Source: JACQAI01 sp035507915
GTDB taxonomy: Bacteria; Pseudomonadota; Alphaproteobacteria; Elsterales; Elsteraceae
Length of the DNA stretch: 45,007 bases
Reading direction: 5' to 3'
Assembly: GCA_035507915.1 (NCBI GenBank)
Contig: DATJNS010000421.1
Span: 1 to 45,007, forward strand
Shown here: piece after piece, positions 16,465 through 26,354 of the stretch
Numbering within the stretch: position 1 is the first letter of the stretch
Layout of the letters: each line of letters opens with the position of its first letter
The notes under the pieces: model-generated
What the model was told of the DNA's origin: nothing
The model's input: only the letters and a program-made list of their open reading frames with translations
The model's database searches: none
Position numbers and translations under genes: made by a program

Positions 16465-17247
16465 TTGCCCAAAGCGCCGCCTCCGAACCAGACTTACGAG
16501 GCCATCCTCGCGTCGCTGCTGCCACAGGATCTGCACGAGGCAGAAGTTGGGCTCGGCGCCGACCTCCGGACATGGCCCATGCCGGACGGCGAGCTCGCGG
16601 AGAATGTCGGCCTTTTCCAGACGGTGCGCGCCGTCAAACGGTTCCTGTATTTGAACGAATTGTATCGGCGCATTCTGCCCGTGCATGGCATCGTCATGCA
16701 GTTCGGCGTGCGCTGGGGACGCGACATCGTCGCATTGGATACGTTTCGCACGATTTACGAGCCGTTCAACATCGCGAGGCCGATCGTCGGGTTCGACACG
16801 TTCGACGGCTTCCCATCCGTCGATCGGAAGGACGGAACCGACAAGATGATGGTCGAGCACGGTCTCGGCACCGTCGAAGGATATGCGGGCCGACTCGCCG
16901 GACTGCTTGCTCAGCGGCGCAGTCTCGATCCGCTGCCTCATCTCGAGCGCTGCAGCATCGTGGTTGGCGACGTGATCGAGACCGTGCCCCGCTACCTGGC
17001 CGCTCATCCGGGCACGATCATCGCTCTCGCTCATTTCGATCTCGATCTCTATGCGCCGACCAAAGTCTGTCTCGACGCGATTCGCCCGTACTTGACCAAG
17101 GGAAGCATCGTGGCGTTCGACGAGCTGAACTCTACGCTGACCCCGGGGGAGACCGAGGCGCTCAGGGAAACCTGGGGCCTGAGCACCCACCGCATCGAGC
17201 GCTCTCCCCTGCATTCCGGGCAATCTTCATTCATTGTCATCGAATAG
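16465..17247 (+). CDS. TylF-like class I methyltransferase
   Basis: The coding part (about 260 residues) matches the TylF/MycF macrocin O-methyltransferase-like family. Features are GIVMQFGVRWGRDI as motif I, PIVGFDTFDGFPS, a regulatory-looking loop, and ALAHFDLDLYAPTKVCLDAI with GSIVAFDELN, the metal-binding acidic region. TylF-family enzymes methylate sugar hydroxyls and need a divalent metal. The start is uncertain: a TTG at 16465 has AAGG about 10 nt upstream, and a TTG at 16444 or GTG at 16411 would lengthen it. The open frame extends further upstream but is antisense to the DegT gene there. The sulfotransferase follows 41 bp later, probably in the same transcript. Confidence 0.8.
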   Translation: MPKAPPPNQTYEAILASLLPQDLHEAEVGLGADLRTWPMPDGELAENVGLFQTVRAVKRFLYLNELYRRILPVHGIVMQFGVRWGRDIVALDTFRTIYEPFNIARPIVGFDTFDGFPSVDRKDGTDKMMVEHGLGTVEGYAGRLAGLLAQRRSLDPLPHLERCSIVVGDVIETVPRYLAAHPGTIIALAHFDLDLYAPTKVCLDAIRPYLTKGSIVAFDELNSTLTPGETEALRETWGLSTHRIERSPLHSGQSSFIVIE

Positions 17248-17288
17248 CCTGATTCGGCCCAAGTCGGGCGCTGAATAACCTTTGCTCG

Positions 17289-18305
17289 ATGACGGCGTTG
17301 GAGCCGGAGCGAAAAACAGGAATGAGCGATTATCTCCCGGGCATCGAGGGACGGATCTTCATCGCCGGAACCGGCCGCAGCGGCACGTCCATGCTCCACG
17401 GGGTTCTCGGGAGCCATCCGTCCGTGTACATGGTTCCGTACGAGTCCAAGTTCATCGTCGAGGCCGATGGGCTCGAGGAGCTGGTGTCGTATCTGACCGA
17501 TCGATTTTCGATAACGCACGCGGAACGCGCCCTCTATCGTTTCGACCGCCTGATGCGGAGCGCACTCACCGGCGAAGAGCCGTTGGCCATCAAGAATTGG
17601 CGCTTCGACGTGCTGATCGGGCAGGACATCTACTACGCGTCCGTCAACTCGTTCATCAAGTCTCTGATCGACTACGAATACGAAGAGGCGGTCCCCTGCG
17701 ACGCCTACTCGACCGCGTTTCAAACCCATTGGCCATCGCAACCCCTATCGGTGCGTCGCGTGCTGCCAAAGATGTTCGAGCAGCGGGCAGATGCGATCGC
17801 GCTCGGCCGCCAATTCGTCGACGGGATGTTTGGCGCCGCGACACTGCGAGCGCGCAAGACCTATTGGTGCGAAAAGACCCCGTCCAACCTGTTGTCGATG
17901 GCGTTCCTGTGGGAGCTTTTCCCCGACGCGGTCATCATCCACATCAAGCGCGACCCGCGCGGCGTTTTTCACTCCCTCATGCAGCAGGACTGGGCACCGC
18001 GCAGCGCCGAGGCCACGGCAGCGTTGCTCCGCAGCCTTTATGTTCGATGGGAACGTTTCAAGAAAAGCTTTGATTTCACGGGACGTCGCTACCTCGAGCT
18101 CAAGATCGAGGATCTGGTGCGCGATCCGGAGCCGGCGCTCTCGGCGATCACCACGCTGGCAAAGCTGCCGACATGGTCGATCGACCCGCGCATCCTCAGC
18201 ACCGAGGCGCCGGACAATTGGCGTGCCAAGATGCCGCCGGCGGCGCGTGAGGTGTGCGAGAACGCGCTCGGCCGGTTCTTTCCGTTGATGGGCTATGGCG
18301 CATGA
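17289..18305 (+). CDS. PAPS-dependent sulfotransferase family protein
   Basis: The 5'-phosphosulfate-binding P-loop of this 338-residue protein is FIAGTGRSGTSMLHGVLGSH (residues 24-43). The 3'-phosphate-binding element is in IIHIKRDPRGVFHSLMQQ near residue 215. These are the hallmarks of the Sulfotransfer_1/3 family, which moves sulfate from PAPS to a sugar or other hydroxyl. In this locus it most likely sulfates a glycan residue, though acceptor identity is inference. ATG at 17289; a second ATG at 17322 has AGGA directly before it and could be the real start. Confidence 0.85.
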   Translation: MTALEPERKTGMSDYLPGIEGRIFIAGTGRSGTSMLHGVLGSHPSVYMVPYESKFIVEADGLEELVSYLTDRFSITHAERALYRFDRLMRSALTGEEPLAIKNWRFDVLIGQDIYYASVNSFIKSLIDYEYEEAVPCDAYSTAFQTHWPSQPLSVRRVLPKMFEQRADAIALGRQFVDGMFGAATLRARKTYWCEKTPSNLLSMAFLWELFPDAVIIHIKRDPRGVFHSLMQQDWAPRSAEATAALLRSLYVRWERFKKSFDFTGRRYLELKIEDLVRDPEPALSAITTLAKLPTWSIDPRILSTEAPDNWRAKMPPAAREVCENALGRFFPLMGYGA

Positions 18306-18363
18306 GCGAGCGTTCGAGCCGCAGCTGCTGAAAACCCCTTCGCGACGATCCGGGCGACCCCGG

Positions 18364-19638
18364 TCACGTCGCCGCGTCGCCACCGACGATCTCGATCGCG
18401 GGCAGCGGGAAGATCATCCGCCCCCCGGCATCGAGATAGGCGCGCTCGCGGGCAATCAAATTGTCGCGGAAATGCCAGGGCAACACCAGCAGATAGTCCG
18501 GCCGATCCGCCTTGGCCTCGGCCTCTGAGACGATCGGGATCCAGGTGCCCGGCGTGACGCAGCCGAACTTGTCCCGGTTGACCTCGCCGATGCACGGAAT
18601 GTCCGCCTCGGTGAGGCCGCAATATTGCAGAATCACGTTTCCCTTGGTGGATGCTCCGTAGCCGACGACGCGGCGCCCGGCGGATCTGATGTCGCGCAAC
18701 GTCTCGCGAAGCCGGTCGCGGTGCTCGACCACGCGCGCCGCGAACGCGGCATAGGTTTCTGCTCGCCGCAGACCGTCTTGGGCCTCCTGCACGATGATGG
18801 TGGCCATCTGGTCGAGCGCCTCGGGGTAAGGCGCGTCGCGGTGGGCGACGCTGACCGCGAAGCTGCCGCCGTTCACGTCGTTGAAGGACACGTCGATGAT
18901 CTTCAAGCCGGCGCGATCGACGATCCATTTGATCTGGCCGAGGCCGTAATACTCGAGATGCTCGTGGCAGATGGTGTCGTAGGACGTCCGATGCAGCATC
19001 GACGGCAGGTAGCTCTGCTCGAAATGCCAGACGCCGTCCTCCGCCAGGATGCCGGCGATCTCGTCGGCGAACGCCTGCGGCGCGTCGAGGTCGTAGAACA
19101 TCGCGACCGACGTGACGAGGCGTGCGCGCCGGTCGGGAAAATTCGCGCGCACGACGCCTGCGGAGAAGAAGTCCGCGATGACGCGGATGTCAGGCCGGTA
19201 GTAGCTGCGAAACTTCGCGGCCGTGGGATCGATCCCGACCAGTGCCGGACCGCCGGCCGGATAGTTCGACAGCAACGTCCCGTCGTTGCTGCCGACGTCG
19301 ATCACGAGATCCGCGGCGGTCAGGCTCACGCGCCGCCGCAGCCTCGCGACCTTGTCCGCGAGGTGCCGCACCATCGAGCCGTTGAGCGACGATCGATAGC
19401 CGTAGTTGGCGCCATACAGCTCGGCATGATCGTAGGAGTGGCGCAGCTGGACGAGACCGCAGGCGTCCTCGCCGTCGCAGCGCATCAACTCGAGCGGTCC
19501 GCGGGTCAGGCGCGGGTCGCGCCCATGCGGGAAGACGCCCGTCAGGTACTGCTCGCCCAGGTTCAGCACGGACACGAGGCGGCGGTTGCCGCAGATGCGG
19601 CAGCGATCGATCGCGCGATATGCGGCCGGCGCCGTCAA
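18364..19638 (-). CDS. Three-domain sugar C-methyltransferase family protein (NovU/TylCIII type)
   Basis: In this 424-residue protein the N-terminal zinc-binding domain has CRICG (Cys13, Cys16) with partners near Cys54 and Cys60. The central SAM fold has LVIDVGSNDGTLLSNY, and GYGASTKGNVILQYC marks the C-terminal putative zinc-ribbon/Methyltransf_14 region. The order matches sugar C-3 or C-5 methyltransferases of the NovU/TylCIII class, which act on dTDP-4-keto sugars. HEHLEYYG is a typical active-site segment. A TTG at 19638 overlapping the stop of the FkbM gene as TTGA is the best start; the longer frame reads through that gene. A branched-chain sugar product is therefore possible. Confidence 0.87.
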   Translation of the reverse strand: MTAPAAYRAIDRCRICGNRRLVSVLNLGEQYLTGVFPHGRDPRLTRGPLELMRCDGEDACGLVQLRHSYDHAELYGANYGYRSSLNGSMVRHLADKVARLRRRVSLTAADLVIDVGSNDGTLLSNYPAGGPALVGIDPTAAKFRSYYRPDIRVIADFFSAGVVRANFPDRRARLVTSVAMFYDLDAPQAFADEIAGILAEDGVWHFEQSYLPSMLHRTSYDTICHEHLEYYGLGQIKWIVDRAGLKIIDVSFNDVNGGSFAVSVAHRDAPYPEALDQMATIIVQEAQDGLRRAETYAAFAARVVEHRDRLRETLRDIRSAGRRVVGYGASTKGNVILQYCGLTEADIPCIGEVNRDKFGCVTPGTWIPIVSEAEAKADRPDYLLVLPWHFRDNLIARERAYLDAGGRMIFPLPAIEIVGGDAAT

Positions 19639-20432
19639 GCGGCTGCGCCCTCTTGGTTGCCGAGCAGCGCCAGCCAATTCTGGTACTGGAAATTCTCCAG
19701 CCGAACGTTGTAGCGCGCGAAATGCTGACGTCCCTCGGGGTGGATCTTGTGCAGCCTGTACGGGGTGCCCTCGAAGAACGCGAAGAAATCCTTCAGGAGG
19801 TCGCGCGAGTCGGCGTTGGCGGAGCCGTACTCGAACTGAATGCAACGGATGGCGCGGCGCCCGATCAGATCCGCCGCCCCGCGCAACACCTGCAGGTCAT
19901 GGCCCTCGGTGTCGATCTTTAGGTAGTCGATGGTGGCGATGCCGGCGCTTCGGCAATAGTCGTCGAGCGTCGTGATCGGCACGGCCTCGCCCGCGGTCGG
20001 AAGCATCCCGTAGTCCTCCAAGCCGGCGCGCGGGTAGAGCGAGCGCATCTCGGTGTCGGCGCCGATCGCAAAAAGCGTGCGCTGCTCGACGACCGCGCCC
20101 AACCCGACATTGTTGCGTCGGACCTGAGGCGGCAGCTGCCTCGCCGCGAGTCGGGCAAAGCTGTCGCGCGCCGGCTCGAAGGCGTGGATCTCGAGCGCCG
20201 GATTGAGGCTGAGCACGGTTTCGCTCCATGCCCCCGTATTGGCGCCGACGTCGAACACCACGCGGCACTGCGGCATGAACTCGGCCAAGGTGCGCCATTC
20301 GCCGTTGGTCGCCGGCTCGGGATCGTTCTCGCCATCGAACCGCCAGACGTAGCTGCGGCACGCCTTGTAGAGCTCGACGTCGCGCGGTGCGTCCCGCACG
20401 AACTGCTCGACCGTCGCGATATCGATGGGCAT
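19635..20432 (-). CDS. FkbM family methyltransferase
   Basis: This 265-residue protein shows the FkbM pattern: VVFDVGANTGAWSETVLSL (motif I, near residue 58), IHAFEPARDSFARLA, NVGLGAVVEQRTLF and IDYLKIDTEGHDLQVLRGA near residue 170. FkbM-family enzymes O-methylate sugars and other hydroxyls. The ATG at 20432 is preceded by AGAGG at a good distance; the longer frame adds an unsupported extension. It overlaps the next methyltransferase by 4 bp and lies just 25 bp downstream of the TonB-family gene on the same strand. Confidence 0.88.
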   Translation of the reverse strand: MPIDIATVEQFVRDAPRDVELYKACRSYVWRFDGENDPEPATNGEWRTLAEFMPQCRVVFDVGANTGAWSETVLSLNPALEIHAFEPARDSFARLAARQLPPQVRRNNVGLGAVVEQRTLFAIGADTEMRSLYPRAGLEDYGMLPTAGEAVPITTLDDYCRSAGIATIDYLKIDTEGHDLQVLRGAADLIGRRAIRCIQFEYGSANADSRDLLKDFFAFFEGTPYRLHKIHPEGRQHFARYNVRLENFQYQNWLALLGNQEGAAA

Positions 20433-20457
20433 GGGTCGACCTCTTGGCGAAAGCTCG

Positions 20458-21378
20458 TCAGCCACCCGGGGCCTCATGCTTCAGCCTGAATTCCACGGGC
20501 ACGTTGACCGTAGTCATGACTGTCTTGCCGTTCCGCGTGGGCGGCGCGAACCGCCATTTCTTCATCATAGCGACCGCGGCCTGATCGAGGCTGCCGAAGC
20601 CGCTGCTCTGAAACAGCTTGATGTCCTTGGGTACGCCATCCGCGCCGATTGAAACGACCAAGTAGACGACGCCCTCCTCGTGCAATTGAAGCGCGATCTC
20701 CGGGTAGACCGGCTTCGGCATCACGATCGGGTGAATGGTGGCCTCCGACGCGAGATCGGTACGTTCCAGGTTGTGGCCCGATTCGGGCGCGGACGGCCGC
20801 GCCGCCATCTGGGGCCGGGGCGGTTCGGCGTGCCGAGGCGGTTCGGGCTTCTTTGGCTCGGGCGGACGCTGAACGTGCTCGGCCGGCTTCTCGGGCTCGG
20901 GTTTGGGCTTGGCGGCCGCACCTGCGGCCTCCTTGGGCTCCGGCGCCTTGGCCGGCCCGGCTTCCTTGGGCAACGGTACCTGTCCCGGAACCGGCGCCTT
21001 CTCGGGCGCCTGCGTCGGCGGCTCCGCGGCCACCGGCGCGGCCTTCTCCGGCGGGGTCTCCTGCTTGGGCGCCTCGGCGGCGGCCGGGGGCGCGGCAGGT
21101 GCCGCGACCGGGGGCGGCGTTGCCGCGGACTGCGCGGGGGCCCCCGCGGCGGCGTCCGGAACCACGAGATCCACCTCGATCGGCGGCGGCGGGGCGTGGT
21201 TGGCCGCGTCGAGCACGGCATCGCCGACCAGCGCCGCCAAGCCGAGGTGGAGCAGCACCGAGGCCACGAGCGCACTGCGCCACGCCCAGCCACGCTCCTT
21301 GGAGAGCAGCAGCAGAGGCGCCGCGGCGGCGACGCCGATCGGCGTCGTCCAGGCGAGACGCGGCTCGACGCGGGTCAT
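20458..21378 (-). CDS. TonB-family energy-transducer protein
   Basis: The layout of this 306-residue protein is classical. There is a short cytoplasmic start, one membrane anchor near residues 33-57 (SALVASVLLHLGLAALVGDAV), and a long Pro/Ala/Glu/Lys-rich spacer (about 60-205). The C-terminal TonB domain has MPKPVYPEIALQLHEEGVVY and KKWRFAPPTRNGK. TonB couples the proton gradient via ExbB/ExbD to outer-membrane receptors, but no exbB, exbD or receptor gene is adjacent. ATG at 21378. It follows thiC on the same strand with 42 bp between them. A link to the glycan genes is not evident. Confidence 0.9.
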   Translation of the reverse strand: MTRVEPRLAWTTPIGVAAAAPLLLLSKERGWAWRSALVASVLLHLGLAALVGDAVLDAANHAPPPPIEVDLVVPDAAAGAPAQSAATPPPVAAPAAPPAAAEAPKQETPPEKAAPVAAEPPTQAPEKAPVPGQVPLPKEAGPAKAPEPKEAAGAAAKPKPEPEKPAEHVQRPPEPKKPEPPRHAEPPRPQMAARPSAPESGHNLERTDLASEATIHPIVMPKPVYPEIALQLHEEGVVYLVVSIGADGVPKDIKLFQSSGFGSLDQAAVAMMKKWRFAPPTRNGKTVMTTVNVPVEFRLKHEAPGG

Positions 21379-21420
21379 CGGCCGGCAGGATACACCGGCC
21401 GGCCGATCCGCGCCGCCCGG

Positions 21421-23226
<1,806 letters not shown>

Positions 23227-23280
23227 CGAATCCTCCTTGCAACCATGGCCCCGACGGCGGGCTTGGCGGAGGACGGGCGG

Positions 23281-23302
23281 CGGGTTCGAAGCGCGCAACC
23301 CG
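23281..23302 (-). repeat. Inverted repeat downstream of the TPP aptamer
   Basis: Arms CGGGTT (23281-23286) and AACCCG (23297-23302) flank a 10-nt loop just 3' of the aptamer in the thiC leader. With the ribosome-binding site 43 nt further on, this could be part of the expression platform; no U-tract follows. Confidence 0.35.
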
Positions 23303-23397
23303 TTCCTACGCCGGTATGACCCGGATCAGGTTCGAAGGGTTTCCGCGCTGCCGCGAGGCCGGCGGTATCTCAGCTCCCTGGCGGAGCTCCCCTGGGT
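23303..23397 (-). ncRNA. TPP riboswitch (THI element) in the thiC leader
   Basis: Reading the minus strand, the leader has the conserved THI-box parts in order: a GGGAGCTCC-type P1/P2 region, CTGAGA (complement of 23368-23373), ACCCTTCGAACCTGATC (around 23324-23340) and a closing region ending GCGTAGG. These are the invariant thiamine-pyrophosphate aptamer segments. It lies 76 nt upstream of the thiC start. Control of translation initiation is the usual mode in proteobacteria and is likely here, because no U-tract terminator is visible. Confidence 0.93.
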
Positions 23398-23404
23398 GTC
23401 GATC

Positions 23405-23433
23405 AAGCTCGATCCGGGGGGCGGCAATGTCAA
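23405..23433 (-). promoter_or_regulatory. Candidate promoter for the thiC riboswitch transcript
   Basis: On the minus strand a perfect TTGACA -35 hexamer (23428-23433) lies about 30 bp upstream of the aptamer, in the gap after the FkbM gene. The -10 match at 17-19 bp spacing is poor (GAGCTT/AGCTTG). Position and the perfect -35 argue for it. Confidence 0.4.
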
Positions 23434-23456
23434 GAGCGGTATGCATGGGCCGCGCA

Positions 23457-24506
23457 TCAGGCGGCGAGCCGCCGAAACACCGTGTTGGTGTAGTCGGCAT
23501 AGACGGTCTCGTAGCCGGAAGCCTCGATCAGCGCGCGGACCCGATGCGCCGCCGCGGCGGCAGGGCTGACGGGCTCGGCCGGCGGCCGTCCGCTCGGAGG
23601 CACGCCCGGCAGCTCGACGATCAGGACATGCGGTCGCCAATGCCCCAGGTCGAATGCCCCGAATAGCGGCTCCTCCGCGCCCTCCACATCGACCACCAGG
23701 AGATCGAAGCCGGGGGCGATGGCCGCCTGGGTCAGCGCACTGGCGAGCCGCAGCTGCGGCACCTCGATTCGCTCGTAGTCGGCCGGCGGCATCCAGCCCT
23801 CGGCGATGCCGTGGTCGATGTGGCCGCGCACGGTCGTGCTGAACTCGCGCGCCACCCAGAGCGCGGCGGTGCCGTCGCTGTCGCCGATCGCGCAGTTCAG
23901 CACGGTGACCCGCGGATTGGCGGCATGGCGCCGCAAGCATTGCTGGAACGAGGCCGGCACCGGCTCGACATAGAGCCCGCGCCAGCCGAGGTCGGCGAGG
24001 CCGGCGGTGTTGCCGTAGGTCTCGCCGTCGAACGCGCCGACTTCGACGAAACAGCCATCGGCGCGCCGACCGAACAGCTGCTCGTACAGGGCTCCAAGGA
24101 CCGGGATCTGGCAGAGGTGGGGCTGCCGGTAGAAGCTCTGGCCGCCGCGCACGGCCAGGATCGCCGCCGCGGCTGCCGCCAGCGGCTGGCCCCACGCTTG
24201 ATAGAGCTCGCCGAGCGCACGGTAGCACGCCGCCAGGCCGACCGGCGGCACGAAGCCCGGCGGCGCCCAGCGATGCAGGTCGAGGGCCGTCGCCAACTCT
24301 TGCACGGCCGCGCGATCGCGCCCCGCCGCACGATGCGCGCAGCCCAGGTCGTAGGTGGTCCGTATCGCCTCGGCGAGCACCGCGGCGATCTCCTCCTGCA
24401 GCGCTTCCGCGTCGCGGGGCTCGTCCCGACGTTGGTGCTCGGCCAGCGCCGCATAGAGCCGCGCGAGCCGGCCATCCCAATCGATCTCGGCGCGCGCCCC
24501 CGACAT
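23457..24506 (-). CDS. FkbM family methyltransferase with N-terminal helical domain
   Basis: In this protein of about 349 residues the first about 140 are helical and alanine-rich, with a TPR-like look (LGELYQAWGQPLAAAAAAI). The rest is an FkbM domain: GCFVEVGAFDGETYGNTAGLA, GWRGLYVEPVPASFQQCL, LNCAIGDSDGTAALWVA and FDLLVVDVEGAEEPLFG. FkbM enzymes methylate sugar or other hydroxyls. ATG at 24506; a GTG three codons upstream (24515) is the alternative. Its stop is 60 bp from the thiC riboswitch, so readthrough into thiC is possible. Confidence 0.85.
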   Translation of the reverse strand: MSGARAEIDWDGRLARLYAALAEHQRRDEPRDAEALQEEIAAVLAEAIRTTYDLGCAHRAAGRDRAAVQELATALDLHRWAPPGFVPPVGLAACYRALGELYQAWGQPLAAAAAAILAVRGGQSFYRQPHLCQIPVLGALYEQLFGRRADGCFVEVGAFDGETYGNTAGLADLGWRGLYVEPVPASFQQCLRRHAANPRVTVLNCAIGDSDGTAALWVAREFSTTVRGHIDHGIAEGWMPPADYERIEVPQLRLASALTQAAIAPGFDLLVVDVEGAEEPLFGAFDLGHWRPHVLIVELPGVPPSGRPPAEPVSPAAAAAHRVRALIEASGYETVYADYTNTVFRRLAA

Positions 24507-24637
24507 ACGCGTCACCGAGCCTGTCCGGTCGCACGCCGCATGTCAGCGTGCGGCGACCGGTTTGGGAATGTTCGGTCGCGACTGGTCGCTTCAAACGGCG
24601 CGATCGAGAGGATAGACTGGCGCCGATTGATCGTCTC

Positions 24638-26287
24638 ATGCAGCTGATTCCCGGCGTCCGCCAGCTCGACCAAGCCCAGATCGACTATGCGCACGGCGTC
24701 TTGCGCGCTTTCGGGCCGGCGGGAAGCGTGATCGCGGCGCTGCAGTACGACCAGATCGCCGAGGCCGAGCGGGCACTCGTCGCGCGCTACGTCGCCGATT
24801 TGACCAGCCGCATGAAGGCGTCCGGCGCGCCCGAGGACCCCCTGGTCGACGTGCTGCTCGTCGCCGTGCAGTTCGACCGGTCGTCGACCGACGCGTGGAA
24901 CGAGGGCGCGTTCTCGGCCGTGTTGGTGCCGGCGCTGCGCGGCTTCGCCGTTTGCGGCATGTGGTGGGCGGTGCAGCGCCTGTGCCGCCTGATCGGGTAC
25001 ATCAGCTTCCATGGCGGCCGGACCGCCGAGTGGGTGCAAGGCGTCCTCGACGCGATGGAGAACGCGCTCGCACCGGAGCTCGCGCGCTGGCCGAAGCCGC
25101 CGCCGCGGGCGCATCACCGATCGCCCGACGGAGGTCTCACGATCGCGATCGTCAGCGACTATCGCTTGGCCGATCTCTCGGGCATCCATTACCTGATGCG
25201 CTCCCTCGAGGCCTATCATCGCAGGTTCGAGGGGCAGGACCGGATTCATCTGGTGATCGAGCAGGCGGCGATCACCGAGGGAAGCGCGCCGTATCGCGCG
25301 CGGATCCAGGCGGCCGGCGTCGACATCGTGACGTACGATCAGTCGGCGAGCGATCCGCAGACGCCCGTCGGCTTCGGCAACCTGAGCCGTGTCTGCGCCG
25401 CGCTGGAGCCCGACATAGCGGTGTTCTATTGCAGCTACTGCTTCGCGTTGCTCGCCGCCTGGTGCCGACTGGCCCCGAAGCAGGCCTACTGGTCGACATC
25501 CTGGGACGCGGCGCCGTCGCGGCAAATCGAGCTCGTGCTGACGCTGTCGGAACCGACGCCGGCCGAGCCGTCGCCGTCGACGAGGGTCGGCAAGCGTGTC
25601 TGGACGGCGGTGCCGCCGCTGTTCGCCATAACGCGTCATCCGGTCGAGCCGGTCCGCCGCGACGGCCCGCTCGCCCGGCTGGGTCGACCGCTGTTCGCCA
25701 CCGTGGGCAGCGTCCAAAAATTCCAGAACGACACATTCGGCGGCATGCTCGTGCGCCTTCTCGACGAATTCCCCGACGGGGCGTACCTGTGTCCCGCACG
25801 ACCGAGCCATCGGCCGATCCGCGAGTTCTTCGAGCGGTTCGGGATCGCCGACCGCTGTCACAATATCGGCTACATCGAGGTCGACGACGTCGGACCGCAA
25901 ATCGATGTCCATCTCGATTCGTTCCCGTACGGCACGGGGGAAGCCGCGATCCGGATGCTGGCGCGCGGCTGTCCGACCGTCGGGATGGCCGTCAAGCTGA
26001 GCATGCATAGCTTTGTCTACCATCAGTTGATGGCCGATGGCTTCGGCAATTCCGCGCTGCATGCGCGGGCTCAAGCGTTGTTCTTTCCTCCCGGCGAGCG
26101 GTCGCGTCTGCTGATCGCGCATACGGTCGACGAGTATCTCGCCTTCGCGATCGCGGTGGCCCGGGATCCGGAGTATCGCGCGGCCTGTGCCGAGGCGCAC
26201 CGGGCATTGTTCGGGGAGGTGCTGGCCGACGGAGCCTACTCGACCGAGGCTTGGCGCCGCGCGCTGGTGTCGGCGGTCGAACGATAG
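24638..26287 (+). CDS. GT-B glycosyltransferase resembling GT41/HMW1C-type protein glycosyltransferases
   Basis: In this 549-residue protein about 190 N-terminal residues form a helical domain. Two Rossmann-like domains follow: LTIAIVSDYRLADLSGIHYLM (start of the first), LEPDIAVFYCSYCFALLAAW, FATVGSVQKFQNDTFG, and IDVHLDSFPYGTGEAAIRMLARG. The last block resembles the sugar-nucleotide site of GT41 (OGT/HMW1C) enzymes, where a LDxFPY motif precedes the pyrophosphate-binding helix. Those enzymes glycosylate proteins in the cytoplasm, so a protein acceptor is possible. The resemblance is from memory of motifs. The ATG at 24638 is the most likely start; no ribosome-binding site is clear. Confidence 0.75.
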   Translation: MQLIPGVRQLDQAQIDYAHGVLRAFGPAGSVIAALQYDQIAEAERALVARYVADLTSRMKASGAPEDPLVDVLLVAVQFDRSSTDAWNEGAFSAVLVPALRGFAVCGMWWAVQRLCRLIGYISFHGGRTAEWVQGVLDAMENALAPELARWPKPPPRAHHRSPDGGLTIAIVSDYRLADLSGIHYLMRSLEAYHRRFEGQDRIHLVIEQAAITEGSAPYRARIQAAGVDIVTYDQSASDPQTPVGFGNLSRVCAALEPDIAVFYCSYCFALLAAWCRLAPKQAYWSTSWDAAPSRQIELVLTLSEPTPAEPSPSTRVGKRVWTAVPPLFAITRHPVEPVRRDGPLARLGRPLFATVGSVQKFQNDTFGGMLVRLLDEFPDGAYLCPARPSHRPIREFFERFGIADRCHNIGYIEVDDVGPQIDVHLDSFPYGTGEAAIRMLARGCPTVGMAVKLSMHSFVYHQLMADGFGNSALHARAQALFFPPGERSRLLIAHTVDEYLAFAIAVARDPEYRAACAEAHRALFGEVLADGAYSTEAWRRALVSAVER

Positions 26288-26354
26288 ACGCACACCCAGC
26301 GCGCTCGTCGAGGGATGCGACCGATCGGTGGGAGAGCGCGTCGAGGAACGCCGC

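Noticed and set aside
18306..18363. Intrinsic terminator between convergent sulfotransferase and methyltransferase genes
   Set aside because: Short G/C-rich complementarity exists but there is no stable stem followed by a T-run on either strand.
26288..26354. Terminator between the convergent GT41-like and dehydratase genes
   Set aside because: No convincing stem-loop or T-run in the 67-bp gap.
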